Source: DASQHY01 sp035602605 (GTDB lineage Bacteria; Acidobacteriota; Terriglobia; Acidiferrales; UBA7541). Taken from it: 57,693 nucleotides of DNA. The DNA lies in NCBI GenBank assembly GCA_035602605.1, contig DATNLZ010000122.1, forward strand, positions 1 to 57,693, written 5' to 3'. Below the pieces are notes generated by a model, which was not told the origin of the DNA, ran no database searches, and was given only the letters and a program-made list of their open reading frames with translations. Made by a program: the position numbers and the translations under genes. Below are positions 26,539 through 35,890 of the stretch, piece after piece; the stretch's first letter is position 1; the number at the start of each line of letters is the position of its first letter.

Positions 26539-27086
26539 GGAGAGCAGTCTTTCTATTGCAATTTACAGTCTACCGACCTTGCGTGAGGCGTGGCTCGTTA
26601 CAAATTCTTACATGGCTTAAAGATAAACGAGTCCACCAGGACAGCCCTGCGGCTTCCCTCCTTGCGCTCGCCAAAACCGAGTACTGAGCTTTACCCCGCT
26701 AACCATGTTACGGGCCCGTGCGCACGCCCCTGATTTCAGAGTCGTTCATCGTTCTGACCAGGCCCCGGTGTTCGCCGCGCATCCATTTTATTTCTCGACA
26801 CGATAGAAAAGATTGAATTGACTCCCGGTATAGATGAAGTAGAGTGCGCTCTGCTTCTGTTTTGAAGTGCGGCTTGTACGCTCGTAAGGAGTGCCAGGCC
26901 CGCGCGTCCGCATCGCCCGCGTGCGTCGGTGTTCGCGCATCTCAGTCCACGTTCTGACTTCCCGTTCCGTTTTTTTGCTTGGTGGCCTTCGTTGAAGTGT
27001 GCGCTGTGTCCGGGTGTCTGCAAGGAAGCGGCGGTTCGGGACTGGGTTTTTGGTTCCGGCCCGAGACTTAGCTTGAGGGGGGCGAG
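26539..27086. other. Divergent intergenic region
   Basis: A 548-base gap between the histidine kinase (minus) and the exported aminotransferase (plus). A purine-rich GAGGGGGGCGAG lies just before the aminotransferase ATG. Short frames on both strands have arginine-rich, low-complexity translations and are not credible genes. Confidence 0.4.
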
Positions 27087-28301
27087 ATGAATCACGAATC
27101 GTTTGGTTACTCCGATCTTTTCCGTGTGTCCCGGCGCACATTCGTGCGCACGGCTGCGATCGCTTCAGCAGGGGCGCTCGCAAGCATCACGACCGAAGCC
27201 GACTTGGCTTACGCGCAGCGCCGCACGGCCCGGGCGATCCCCGACGATGCGGTGCTGATCAACGCAAACGAAAATCCTCTGGGTCCCTGTGCGGAAGCTT
27301 GTTCCGCGATGGCGGCCGTGGCGCCCAAGGGCGGGCGTTACAAATTCGAGCTCACTCAGGAATTGATCAAGACGTTCGCGGACATCGAAGGCCTCAAGCC
27401 GGAATATATCCGCGCCTATGCGGGATCGAGCGAGCCGCTGCATTACACGGTGCTGGCGTTCACATCGCCCGAAAAGAGCCTGGTCATGGGCGACCCCGCG
27501 TACGAGGCCCCGACGCGCGCGGCCGCTTACAGCGGAGCCAAGATTCGCAAAGTTCCCCTCACAAAGAACTATGCGCATGACGTGAAGGCCATGAGCGCCG
27601 CCGATCCGAGCGCGGGCATCGTGTATATCTGCAACCCCAATAATCCAACCGGCACGATAACCAGCCGCGAAGATATCGAGTACGCGCTGGCCAATAAGCC
27701 GAAAGGGGCCATTCTCCTGGTCGATGAGGCCTACATCCATTTCTCGGATGCCACGCCTTGCCTCGACCTGGTCGCCGCCGACAAGGAGATCGTGGTGCTG
27801 CGCACCTTCTCAAAAATCTATGGCATGGCCGGGCTGCGCTGTGGATTCGCGATTGCGCGGCCGGATTTGCTAGCGAAGCTTGATCCCTATGGATGGAATT
27901 CCATGCCGGTTACGGCCGTCGTGGCAGCCACCTGCAGCTTGAAAACCAAGACGCTGGTCCCCGCGAGAAAGAAGATCAACGCCGATACTCGGAACGATGT
28001 CTTCTCATGGCTATCGGCGAACAAGTACTCGTTTGTTCCGTCGCAGAGCAACTGTTGGATGGTGGATGTGAACAGGCCGGGGCACCAGTTTATTGACGCC
28101 ATGGAGAAGAAAAACATCTACATCGGCCGCGTGTGGCCGGCATGGCCCACCCATGTTCGCGTGACCGTGGGCACGCCGGCGGAAATGGAACTGTTCAAGA
28201 AGGCCTTTAAGGAAGCGATGGAGAGTCCGCAGCAGGCCGCGTCCATGGGAGCGCCGGAGCAGCGTCTGCGCCAGGATCGTCCTTATCCGAGTCTTTCCTG
28301 A
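27087..28301 (+). CDS. Tat-exported PLP aminotransferase of the histidinol-phosphate type
   Basis: A 404-residue fold-type I aminotransferase of the HisC-like class I/II group. The N-terminus is a twin-arginine signal (VSRRTFVRTAAIASAGALA, Arg16 and Arg17), with cleavage probably near residues 43-45. The catalytic part has CNPNNPTG (Asn186), DEAY (Asp213, Tyr216) and the PLP lysine Lys243 in FSKIYGMAGLRCGFA. Tat export fits an enzyme that folds around its cofactor before crossing the membrane. It is not the biosynthetic HisC. The next gene is a TonB receptor 64 bases downstream, followed by a RidA protein and an amine oxidase, suggesting breakdown of an imported amino compound in the periplasm. 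The substrate is unknown. Confidence 0.88.
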   Translation: MNHESFGYSDLFRVSRRTFVRTAAIASAGALASITTEADLAYAQRRTARAIPDDAVLINANENPLGPCAEACSAMAAVAPKGGRYKFELTQELIKTFADIEGLKPEYIRAYAGSSEPLHYTVLAFTSPEKSLVMGDPAYEAPTRAAAYSGAKIRKVPLTKNYAHDVKAMSAADPSAGIVYICNPNNPTGTITSREDIEYALANKPKGAILLVDEAYIHFSDATPCLDLVAADKEIVVLRTFSKIYGMAGLRCGFAIARPDLLAKLDPYGWNSMPVTAVVAATCSLKTKTLVPARKKINADTRNDVFSWLSANKYSFVPSQSNCWMVDVNRPGHQFIDAMEKKNIYIGRVWPAWPTHVRVTVGTPAEMELFKKAFKEAMESPQQAASMGAPEQRLRQDRPYPSLS

Positions 28302-28365
28302 ACGGAAATGGAGAACCGGGAACCAAGTACCGAGCGACGGCGCTATCTAAACCAAAGGGGAAACT

Positions 28366-31300
28366 ATGAAAACGAGAATCGTCGGAGTCACGCTTTTGCT
28401 TTTGCTGTCAGGCATCGGTTCTTTTGCGCAGAGCTACTATGGCGGCCTTCGCGGAATCGTGAGCGACCCGACCGGACAGGCCATAGAGGACGCCACGGTC
28501 AAGCTGAAGAATGAAGCCACAAATGTGGAACGCTCGGTGAACACGAACTCGGCCGGCGAGTACGTGTTCAGCTCGGTGGATCCAGGCTCGTACGGCATCA
28601 CCGTCTCAGCCAGCGGTTTCAAAGCCATGTCTCGAAGTGCGGTAACCATCTCGACGCAACAACTGCTTACGCTGGACTTCGGGGTCCAGATGGGATCAAC
28701 CAGCGAGGTTGTTCAGGTGGTCGGGGAAGTCCCCATTCTCGAAAGCTCGAATGCCTCGAACGGGCAAGTGATCGATAGCCAGAAACTCTCGGATTTGCCA
28801 ATTCTTGGGCGGAATCCGTTTCTGTTTTCGAGGCTGAACAACAATGTCGCGGCCGTGGGCGATCCGCGCTTTAACCGTTTCCAGGATCAGAGCGGGTCTT
28901 CGGCCATCAGCATCGCCGGAGGACCGGTTCGCGGAAACAACTACCTGATTGACGGCATCCCGATTACCGACAGTACCAATCGCGCGGTGATCATCCCGTC
29001 CATCGAAGCGACCAACGAGGTGAAGCTGCAAGCAAACACCTACGATGCCCAGATGGGGCGCACCGGCGGCGGAGTTTTCAATACCACGCTGAAATCCGGC
29101 AGCAACGGATTGCACGGCTCGCTTGTCGGATATACACGGCAGACCGATTGGCTGGCCAACAGTTTTTTCATCAATCCCAAGCCGCGCCCGGAGACCCCTT
29201 TCTACAACTACGGCGGATCGCTGGGCGGGCCCGTAGTTGTTCCGAAGATCTACGACGGACGAAACAAAACGTTTTTCTGGATTACCGAAGAAGGCTACCG
29301 GCAACAGTCTCCGCTGGCGATCAACTACGCCGTGCCGACGGCGCTAGAGCGGAAGGGAGACTTCTCAAAGAGTGGCATCACGATCAAGGATCCGGTTACC
29401 GGCCAGGCGTTTGAGGGCAACGTGATTCCACAAGCCCGGCTCAACCCGGTTGGCGTGGCCATTGCGGCGGCATACCCGCTCCCGACCATTGCCAACGTTC
29501 CCTATTCAAAGGTCAACTACTCGGGATCCGATGTTCTGAAGGATCGCGCCGACGAGTTCATCGGCAAACTCGATCATCAGTTCTTTAGCTGGTGGCAGAC
29601 CAATGCGTCCTATCTGCACTACGGCAGCACCGAGCCGGGCGGCAACCCGCTGCAAAATGTCGCGGGAACCAATGGCGTGTCCTTCTTGCTGTTCCGCAAA
29701 GTAGACGCGTTCAATTGGAATAACACGCTTCTGCCGAGTTCCACGATGGTGGTCAATGTCGGCTTTGGTTTCAATCGATTCCCCAATCGCTCGCTCGATA
29801 TCTCCCAGGGCTTCGATCAGACTACCCTCGGATTTCCGTCGTCCTACGTGAGCAAGCTTCAAAAGAAGTCGTTTCCGGTGGTCAACATGGCGAACTTCGC
29901 TTCCCTGGCAACTGCGAATTCAGGAAACTCGGTTTTCTATTCGCGAAATGCGGTGGTCAACGTCTCCAAGTATCTCGGCAAGCACAACCTGAAAACCGGT
30001 TTCAACTTTCGGTCTATGAGCGTGGACTTTACCGACGTGTCCGGCGGCAACGGTTCGTTCACCTTTAGCGATACCGATTTCCAATCCAAAAATGACCTGG
30101 TTAACTTGCTGACCGGCTATCCATCCGCCGGACAGGTCAGTACGTCCACCTTCCTGGCGACCAACGCTCCCTATTATGCGGTTTACTTCCAGGACGACTA
30201 TCGCATAACCGACAAACTTACCCTCAACCTGGGACTACGCTATGAATGGGAAGCGGGAGTGAGCGAGCGCAGCAACAAGTATGCCGTGGGTTTCGACATG
30301 AATGTGACCAACCCGCTGCAGGCCAGCTCCGGATATCCGACCAAAGGAGGCATCGAATTCGCCGGTCTCAATGGGTATCCCAGCACCTGTTGCAACTACA
30401 GCAACAAGAAATTTGGTCCGCGCGTCGGAGCCGCCTACGCCTTGACTCCCAAGACCTCGATCCGGCTTGGCTACGGCATCTTCTACGCTCCGGTCTCGTT
30501 TACCGGCAGTTCGGCATATGCGCCAGGCTACTCGCAGACCACCACCTACGTCGCTTCAAACGACGGCATGAAAACTCCGGCAGGCAGCCTCAGCAATCCG
30601 TATCCTGGCGGTGTTCTTCAGCCCTCGGGAAATGCAAACGGTTATCTAACCGGAGTTGGCAGCAGCGTGACATCGTGGTATCAGGGCGCGCAATCGCCCA
30701 TCGTGCACCAATATTCTCTCGATATTCAACGCGAGCTGCCCGGCCAGATTGCGCTGCAGGTCGGATACGTCGGATCGCTTTCCCGGCACCTTCTGCCCGG
30801 CAACACCATGAACTTCAACCAGCTACCAAGTCAATATCTCTCCTTAGGGGCGCAACTGCTCAACACCGTGGATAATCCGTATTATCTGAAGGGCGGGACC
30901 GGTGTGATTGGCGGTCCGAAAGTGGCGTACAACCAGCTTTTGCGGCCATTTCCTGAATTTGCTTCCGTCAACCTTTACAACTACACGGCCGAGGCCAAAT
31001 ACGATGCGCTGATCATCAAGGCGCAAAAGCGCTACCGGCAGGGGCTGACGTTCCTGTCAACCTATACATGGTCGAAGAATCAGGACTCCACCTGGGCGGC
31101 TTCCAATTTCCTCAATTCCTCACCGAGTGCTCCCCAGGACATCTACAACCTCGGGGCCGAATGGAGCCGCTCGGTCGTCGATCTTCCACAGCGCTTTACG
31201 ATCGCCGCCACCTACCAATTGCCAATAGGAGAAAACAAATGGATGAGCGTCCACAACTCAGTGTTGAACTTCTTCTTGGCCAACTGGAGCGTCAACGTCG

Positions 31301-31746
31301 TTAGCATCCTGCAAACCGGATTTCCGCTGGCGATCACTCAAAACGCGAACAATAACTCCAAGATCGGCACAGCTGTGCAGCGTCCGAACATTGTCGCCGG
31401 TGTTAATCCTTGCGTTAGTGGCTCGCCGGAAGATCATACCGCTCCTGGAAATCCGTACCTGAATCCCGCGGCGTTCCAGGCCGCGCCTGCTTATACGTTC
31501 GGCAACGCGCCGCGCACGATCGGGTGTCTCTCGCCTGGCTATGAGAATTGGGACATTTCGGTCTTCAAATCGTTCCCTATCCGCGAGCGCATCACCTTGC
31601 AGTTCCGCGCCGAGGCCCTCAATGCCTTCAATACTCCGCAGTTCCGTGCGCCGAATACCGCAGTTGGCAACGCCAACTTCGGCAGAATTACGCAGCAGGC
31701 CAATTTCCCGCGTTACCTTCAGCTCGGCGGACGAATATCGTTCTAA
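28366..31746 (+). CDS. Oar-like TonB-dependent receptor with carboxypeptidase-regulatory domain
   Basis: A 1126-residue outer-membrane receptor. After a Sec signal (cleavage about residue 22) comes a carboxypeptidase-regulatory-like beta-sandwich (GGLRGIVSDPTGQAIEDATVKLKN to SGFKAMSRSAVTI), a plug domain (about residues 120-240, with RGNNYLIDGIPITDSTNRA) and a long 22-strand-type barrel (GGGVFNTTLKSGSNGLHGS, YYAVYFQDDYRITDKLTLNLGLRYEW, to a terminal Phe in LGGRISF). These very long receptors are expanded in acidobacteria and are thought to import or display complex organic substrates. It follows the Tat aminotransferase gene by 64 bases and is probably in the same transcript. A closing hairpin lies 41 bases past the stop. 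Confidence 0.92.
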   Translation: MKTRIVGVTLLLLLSGIGSFAQSYYGGLRGIVSDPTGQAIEDATVKLKNEATNVERSVNTNSAGEYVFSSVDPGSYGITVSASGFKAMSRSAVTISTQQLLTLDFGVQMGSTSEVVQVVGEVPILESSNASNGQVIDSQKLSDLPILGRNPFLFSRLNNNVAAVGDPRFNRFQDQSGSSAISIAGGPVRGNNYLIDGIPITDSTNRAVIIPSIEATNEVKLQANTYDAQMGRTGGGVFNTTLKSGSNGLHGSLVGYTRQTDWLANSFFINPKPRPETPFYNYGGSLGGPVVVPKIYDGRNKTFFWITEEGYRQQSPLAINYAVPTALERKGDFSKSGITIKDPVTGQAFEGNVIPQARLNPVGVAIAAAYPLPTIANVPYSKVNYSGSDVLKDRADEFIGKLDHQFFSWWQTNASYLHYGSTEPGGNPLQNVAGTNGVSFLLFRKVDAFNWNNTLLPSSTMVVNVGFGFNRFPNRSLDISQGFDQTTLGFPSSYVSKLQKKSFPVVNMANFASLATANSGNSVFYSRNAVVNVSKYLGKHNLKTGFNFRSMSVDFTDVSGGNGSFTFSDTDFQSKNDLVNLLTGYPSAGQVSTSTFLATNAPYYAVYFQDDYRITDKLTLNLGLRYEWEAGVSERSNKYAVGFDMNVTNPLQASSGYPTKGGIEFAGLNGYPSTCCNYSNKKFGPRVGAAYALTPKTSIRLGYGIFYAPVSFTGSSAYAPGYSQTTTYVASNDGMKTPAGSLSNPYPGGVLQPSGNANGYLTGVGSSVTSWYQGAQSPIVHQYSLDIQRELPGQIALQVGYVGSLSRHLLPGNTMNFNQLPSQYLSLGAQLLNTVDNPYYLKGGTGVIGGPKVAYNQLLRPFPEFASVNLYNYTAEAKYDALIIKAQKRYRQGLTFLSTYTWSKNQDSTWAASNFLNSSPSAPQDIYNLGAEWSRSVVDLPQRFTIAATYQLPIGENKWMSVHNSVLNFFLANWSVNVVSILQTGFPLAITQNANNNSKIGTAVQRPNIVAGVNPCVSGSPEDHTAPGNPYLNPAAFQAAPAYTFGNAPRTIGCLSPGYENWDISVFKSFPIRERITLQFRAEALNAFNTPQFRAPNTAVGNANFGRITQQANFPRYLQLGGRISF

Positions 31747-31786
31747 CCCAGGCTGATGGCCAACAGAGAGGAGGCAGAGTACAGAC

Positions 31787-31819
31787 TTCGGCGCCCGCAC
31801 AACAGCCGCGGGCGCCGAA
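31787..31819. terminator. Strong hairpin between converging genes
   Basis: A perfect 12-bp inverted repeat (TTCGGCGCCCGC, 9-base loop, GCGGGCGCCGAA). It lies 41 bases after the TonB receptor stop and before the converging RidA gene. There is no T run on the plus strand, so it may act as a bidirectional or Rho-assisted terminator. Confidence 0.65.
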
Positions 31820-31942
31820 CCCACTACCAGCTTCGCTAGGCGCGATGGGTCGCGCCGCAGCACAGCGGGGCTCGTGTGTTCTGGCCGTCTGCGACGCAGG
31901 TACGCCACCCGCAAAAATGGCAGTCGGCCTGTGCAGCAATCG

Positions 31943-32470
31943 TTAGTGGGGCCGGACAGCAATGATTTCAATTTCCACCAGAGCGCCGGCCGCCGCCAGC
32001 GCCGCAACCTGCATGGCGCTACGCGCGGGTTTGTTGGGTTGCTCCTTGGTTCCGAAGAACTGGCTGTAGCCCGCCATGAACCCCGCGAAGTCCATCTTGC
32101 CGTCTTTTGTAGAGTCACCAACGAGATACACGTGCATCATCACGACGTCGGCGAGAGAAAGCTTCTGCGCTGCAAGTGTCTGGTCGATCCTTTTCAGAAC
32201 AGCAACCGTCTGTGTCTGGGTGTTGCCGTACGCTTGGGTGCTGCCCTTGGGTGCATCGGGATTGGACATTGGCGGGATGCTCCCACTCAAGTAGAGAGTG
32301 TCGCAGCCGGCCGGCACCCACACGCCCTGAGAGATCGGAAAATCCGAGTTTGGAATGGCAATGCGCTGAACCTTTCCGGACATCATTTGGGTTTGTGGCC
32401 GTGCCAAAAGCGGAGCACATGCCAACAAGGTGCAAACCAACAGGGAACATGCCGAATTCTTTGCAGTCAT
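31943..32470 (-). CDS. Exported RidA-family enamine/imine deaminase
   Basis: A 175-residue protein with a Sec signal peptide (about residues 5-25) and a RidA/YjgF/UK114 fold: DTLYLSGSIPP, QTQTVAVLKRIDQTLAAQKLSLADVVMMHVYLV, and PARSAMQVAALAAAGALVEIEIIAV. RidA enzymes hydrolyse reactive enamines and imines formed by PLP or flavin enzymes. Here the gene lies between a Tat aminotransferase and a Tat amine oxidase, both of which form such intermediates, so export of all three looks coordinated. The Arg of PARSAM, which binds the substrate carboxylate in RidA proteins, is present. It is read in the same direction as the amine oxidase, but in the opposite order of a simple transcript (82 bases downstream of that gene's stop). 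Confidence 0.88.
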   Translation of the reverse strand: MTAKNSACSLLVCTLLACAPLLARPQTQMMSGKVQRIAIPNSDFPISQGVWVPAGCDTLYLSGSIPPMSNPDAPKGSTQAYGNTQTQTVAVLKRIDQTLAAQKLSLADVVMMHVYLVGDSTKDGKMDFAGFMAGYSQFFGTKEQPNKPARSAMQVAALAAAGALVEIEIIAVRPH

Positions 32471-32552
32471 CGTGATCCTCTCCTATTTTTTCCTATTTTT
32501 TGCCGCCTTACTAATTCTTGCGGTGTGACAATTGTGGGTGGTGTGACCGGGG

Positions 32553-34124
32553 TCAGGCCGCCTGCGCCTTCTGCGCGCCGATGGCCCGATTGATTTGTGA
32601 GATGGCGCGATGAGCTGAAAGCGCGGCGCCCTCCTGCCATCCCACGATGTGGCTGACGTGATCTCCCGCCATATAGATGGGGCCATCGGGCTCGAGTAGC
32701 CGATCATAGCCGGCGAGAGACGTATTTGGGCCCAAGCGCCTTACCCAAGATCCCAGATTGTAAGGGATGTGCCCCCAGGAGATGTAGACAGGCTTTGTGA
32801 GTTCGCTCGATCGTCCCGGGTGGAGGTGTTCGACCGCTTGGCGCGAGGCCGCCAGTTTGCCGGCTAGATCGAGTTTTCCGAACTCGGTTCCGTTTTCGAT
32901 CGAATAGCCAGCCACAATCACGCCGCTTTGCGAGAAAAGGTTCGCGCTAGGGTACCAGACCACGCCAACCATCTGCTTCGGGAAGGAGATACCTCCGTAA
33001 ATGCTATGTTCCTGTTCCCAGAAACGCCGGGATTCCCAGGCAATTTTGTAGGCGGAATCGTATGTTGCGCTGTCGATGGCTTGTTTGAATTCCGGCGAAA
33101 AGTCGGTGTCCAGAGTCTTGAGGATCGACAGAGGCATCGCGCAGATACAACAGTCAGCCTCGACCGAGAAGATCGCCCCTGTCTTGCGATCCCGATAACT
33201 GACGCGCACGCCCTTGGAGGTCTTACGAATCTGCTCGACGGGTGCATCGAAACGAATCACGCTCGCGAGTCTTTTCTCAAACGCCGCCGCGACTCTGTCC
33301 ATGCCACCCACGGGCTGGAACATGGTGGCTTGCATATCGAACATGTCTTCGAAGAGCATGCCGTCCCACAGATTTGCGTCCAGCAGCGCATGCATGTCCA
33401 GCGGGTCGCGAACGATGCCGGCCTGGTTCCCTGCGCCGGGCAAAACTTTGTAACCCGACCGTGCCGATCCTTTATAGAAGTAATCCGGGGACAGGTCGCC
33501 ATACTTGCGCAGGAAACTGAGCATGCGCTCGCTGTCGTCTTTGGTAAGTTCCTGGTCGAGCGCGTTGCGCTGGATGGATTTGGCAAGGAGTTCAGCGACG
33601 TGTCCGCGCGTGTCGTTGATCACTTGGCGCTGCTGCACGGCTTTGCCGCTGCCAAGCGCGTCGCTCTGCAGGAGCGCGCTGCGAGAACTGTTCACCTCGA
33701 CTTCCAGGGCAACCCCAAACTCGCGGCAATATCCGAGCATGGTCACATGCTGGGAAGGCAAGCGCGCCGGACCGGCGTTGAAGTAATTTCCTTCATTGAA
33801 GCTGCACGTTTGCGTCGTGCCGTTGGTCATCTCCACGCGCGTACCGTTGCGGATGGTCCAGTTCCGTCCGCCCACCCGGCTGCGCGCTTCCAGAATCGTG
33901 CACGAGTACCCAGCTTTCTGTAGCTCCCATGCCGACACCATTCCGGCGATTCCGGCGCCGAGGATCACCACGCTCTTTCCTTTCCCAGACTCTTCCGCCA
34001 GCCGGACAGAGCTGGCCACCGCATCCGGAAGCGGTAATAGCCCCAAAGATTGCATCATCATGTAGGCGGCGCCGACCCCCCCCACTTGCCCCACTTGTGT
34101 AAGAAATGCACGTCGTGTCGTCAT
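32553..34124 (-). CDS. Tat-exported FAD amine oxidase (flavin monoamine oxidase family)
   Basis: A 523-residue flavoenzyme. The chosen ATG gives a Tat signal, TTRRAFLTQVG, and has GGGAGACC six bases upstream; a longer in-frame start 15 codons upstream lacks both. FAD motifs are VVILGAGIAGMVSAWELQKAG and LEARSRVGGRNWT near the N-terminus, and the C-terminal YMAGDHVSHIVGWQEGAALSAH. The family oxidizes amines or L-amino acids to imines with release of hydrogen peroxide. The RidA gene follows 82 bases downstream. It is likely periplasmic and part of the same pathway as the Tat aminotransferase. Substrate class (amine or amino acid) is not decided by the sequence. Confidence 0.87.
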   Translation of the reverse strand: MTTRRAFLTQVGQVGGVGAAYMMMQSLGLLPLPDAVASSVRLAEESGKGKSVVILGAGIAGMVSAWELQKAGYSCTILEARSRVGGRNWTIRNGTRVEMTNGTTQTCSFNEGNYFNAGPARLPSQHVTMLGYCREFGVALEVEVNSSRSALLQSDALGSGKAVQQRQVINDTRGHVAELLAKSIQRNALDQELTKDDSERMLSFLRKYGDLSPDYFYKGSARSGYKVLPGAGNQAGIVRDPLDMHALLDANLWDGMLFEDMFDMQATMFQPVGGMDRVAAAFEKRLASVIRFDAPVEQIRKTSKGVRVSYRDRKTGAIFSVEADCCICAMPLSILKTLDTDFSPEFKQAIDSATYDSAYKIAWESRRFWEQEHSIYGGISFPKQMVGVVWYPSANLFSQSGVIVAGYSIENGTEFGKLDLAGKLAASRQAVEHLHPGRSSELTKPVYISWGHIPYNLGSWVRRLGPNTSLAGYDRLLEPDGPIYMAGDHVSHIVGWQEGAALSAHRAISQINRAIGAQKAQAA

Positions 34125-34214
34125 TGCTGGTCTCCCGATTATAGGTATCCGTCGAAAGAACAGACACAACGCTGTGTCCGAGGGCGTTCACACTTCCGAA
34201 GTCATGACCTACCA

Positions 34215-34241
34215 GTTCTTATTGCGACCCGGAATAAGAAC
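34215..34241. promoter_or_regulatory. Perfect inverted repeat upstream of the amine oxidase gene
   Basis: GTTCTTATT and AATAAGAAC flank a 9-base centre, about 91 bases upstream of the amine oxidase ATG. The symmetry and AT-rich arms fit an operator for a dimeric regulator; no regulator is encoded next to it. Confidence 0.45.
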
Positions 34242-34652
34242 CGCCCTGTAAGCTCCTTGAAATCTGAAAGGACTCTGAAGGTGTCAGCGTGGATCCCTCC
34301 ACCATGAACCCTAAAGCCTGTTCCGCAAAGCAAGCAAACGCAAAATTTGGATGGCAACGATTCGTTTTGCCGGCACTTGATCTGGCTGGCCACAGCCGAC
34401 CGAGCTTGTAGGCCTAGCGCAGAGCACTGCCACAACCCCACCCGCTTTGGGGTGTAACAGGCTTACCAGCGACCGACGCACTAGGGTCGTGGCAACCGAA
34501 TGAGACTGTAGTCGCGTAGCCAATAGGACAGGTTGGCCTTTCGACTAGATAAGAAAAGGGCTAATCAGAGCAGACTGAAACTCGCGTGCATCAAGGGGTC
34601 ACACGGTTTTGTGAAAAGGGAGAAAACGATGAAAGCAGTTCTAGCAACTGAT

Positions 34653-34685
34653 CGGAAAAGCATCGCTGTCGCCAAACGCGTACGA
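34653..34685 (+). repeat. Left copy of a 33-bp repeat near the edge of the toxin-antitoxin island
   Basis: This stretch, centred on TCGCTGTCGCCAAACG, recurs at 42847-42880 in the same orientation with two mismatches and one 1-base gap. Both copies are outside recognised genes. A remnant of a shared mobile sequence is the simplest reading. Confidence 0.5.
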
Positions 34686-34732
34686 ACGAGATTTTTGGCA
34701 CAGACGGGCCAGAGTGTGCCAGTTTTCCAAGC

Positions 34733-35017
34733 TCAGAAGCCCTCAGGCCAGTGTGGTGCTCCGTGGTAGACGGCGAGGATCACGATGTCGGCTTTCTCGA
34801 TGGCATACGCAGCGATGAAGGGCGTATTCGAAATGACCAACTCACGGGTGCCGGGAACTCTGCCAGCTCTGCCGGACATGGGGAACGCGGCAAGTTGTTG
34901 AACGCTGGTGACGATCTGCATGGTGATCCGGGCGGCAACTTCCTTGCTATTGGAGAGCGCGATGTAATCGTGAGCCTGATCCAGTTGCTGGGTCGCCTGC
35001 TCGGTCCATTGGATCAC
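34733..35017 (-). CDS. parE: ParE/RelE-family toxin
   Basis: A 94-residue protein with the ParE fold pattern: WTEQATQQLDQAHDYIALSNS, then AAFPMSGRAGRVPGTRELVISNTPFIAAYAIE, ending VYHGAPHWPEGF. ParE toxins poison gyrase, RelE toxins cleave mRNA; the sequence does not separate them with certainty. The start is GTG and overlaps the stop of the antitoxin gene (GTGA), the usual arrangement with the antitoxin first. It appears intact. This is the first of seven modules in the island. Confidence 0.87.
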   Translation of the reverse strand: MIQWTEQATQQLDQAHDYIALSNSKEVAARITMQIVTSVQQLAAFPMSGRAGRVPGTRELVISNTPFIAAYAIEKADIVILAVYHGAPHWPEGF

Positions 35018-35265
35018 TGGCGAGCGCGTCGAGTCCGCTTGAGCCCCCTTACGACCTGCTCATGGCTTACGACGCGGCCTTTGCGCATCTCTTCGAGTCC
35101 CTTGCGAACCAACGCGTCCTGGTAGGCGTGCAGCGCGATGTAGTTGGTGATCGCCTCGTTGATGAGATAGCTGCGCGGACGTTCTTGCGCGGCGGCCAGC
35201 GAATCAAGCGCTTCGATCTTTTCAGCGACGGCACGGAAACTGATGGTTTTCTCGTTGCTGCTCAT
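35014..35265 (-). CDS. parD: Ribbon-helix-helix antitoxin (ParD/CopG type)
   Basis: An 83-residue protein starting at MSSNEKTISFRA. The N-terminal strand and helices (TISFRAVAEKIEALDSLAAAQERPRSYLINEAITNYI) form the ribbon-helix-helix DNA-binding fold, and the C-terminal basic helix would wrap the toxin. It overlaps the toxin start by 4 bases. A TTGACG and a TAATAT-rich stretch lie just upstream (about 35270-35310) as a possible autoregulated promoter. Confidence 0.85.
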   Translation of the reverse strand: MSSNEKTISFRAVAEKIEALDSLAAAQERPRSYLINEAITNYIALHAYQDALVRKGLEEMRKGRVVSHEQVVRGLKRTRRARQ

Positions 35266-35364
35266 AATGCCAGAACGATAACACATATTATTCTGTATTA
35301 CAACGCGTCAATCCGAGATTCCGTTGGGCGGGCAGGGCGGCTATTGTCCACATAGAGCCATACT

Positions 35365-35440
35365 GTTGCAGACGAAGATTTCCATGCCCCTGAATAAGAT
35401 CCCAGGACTCGGCCAGATACTCCTTTCGATTTCGACTCCA
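35365..35440 (-). repeat. Repeat shared with the cytochrome peroxidase remnant
   Basis: About 75 bases that match 41288-41361 at roughly four bases in five, same orientation. On the minus strand both copies can be read as RNRK-x-YLAES. Both sit in decayed sequence, so this looks like a duplicated fragment and not a gene. The rest of 35266-35736 holds nothing I can name. Confidence 0.55.
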
Positions 35441-35736
35441 AATCTCCACGGAATGTCTAAAGCCCGGCGGCGGTTCAAAGTTCCGGTAGGACTCCACAAT
35501 AGTTGGACCATTATCTCTGAATCTCCCGGGATAGTTGCCAATGCTGAATTATTGTCGCAAAAGCAGAAAGTTGTGCGGCTTTCGTGCGTCAAAGAAGTCT
35601 GGACCGCCAATACTGTTTGGGAATCCGCTAAACCCGGTCTTAGGGTCGGGCTTGTGAGTGGTGGTTGGAAGAGGAATGTGTCAACTGTGCAATCTGCGAT
35701 TATTGCAGGGGCGGTGTCCAAACCGTCCGCGTCATT

Positions 35737-35890
35737 TCAAAGGGTGATCTTCGCCCGCAAGTCATAATGCGTCTGGAGGTTTCGCCAGAATTCCGGCGTG
35801 GTGTAAATATTGGGCTAGTCTGACGACCGCTTCCGGGGAGATGCCGCGCTCTTCGTTGACCGATTTCGATGAAACGCCGCTCTCTGGAGC
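35737..35890 (-). pseudogene. Frameshifted remnant of a HigA-type antitoxin
   Basis: On the minus strand one frame reads VNEERGISPEAVVRLAQYLH and an adjacent frame continues FWRNLQTHYDLRAKITL to a stop. Together they match the C-terminal half of HigA addiction-module antitoxins, where the same phrase runs ISxExxxRLAxYxxTxPEFWxNLQxxYDLR. A frameshift separates the two pieces and the N-terminal half is missing. The remnant overlaps the 3' end of the HicB gene. Confidence 0.65.

Noticed and set aside
35324..35767. 147-codon plus-strand frame
   Set aside because: It spans the 75-bp repeat and the HigA remnant on the other strand and shows no family features.
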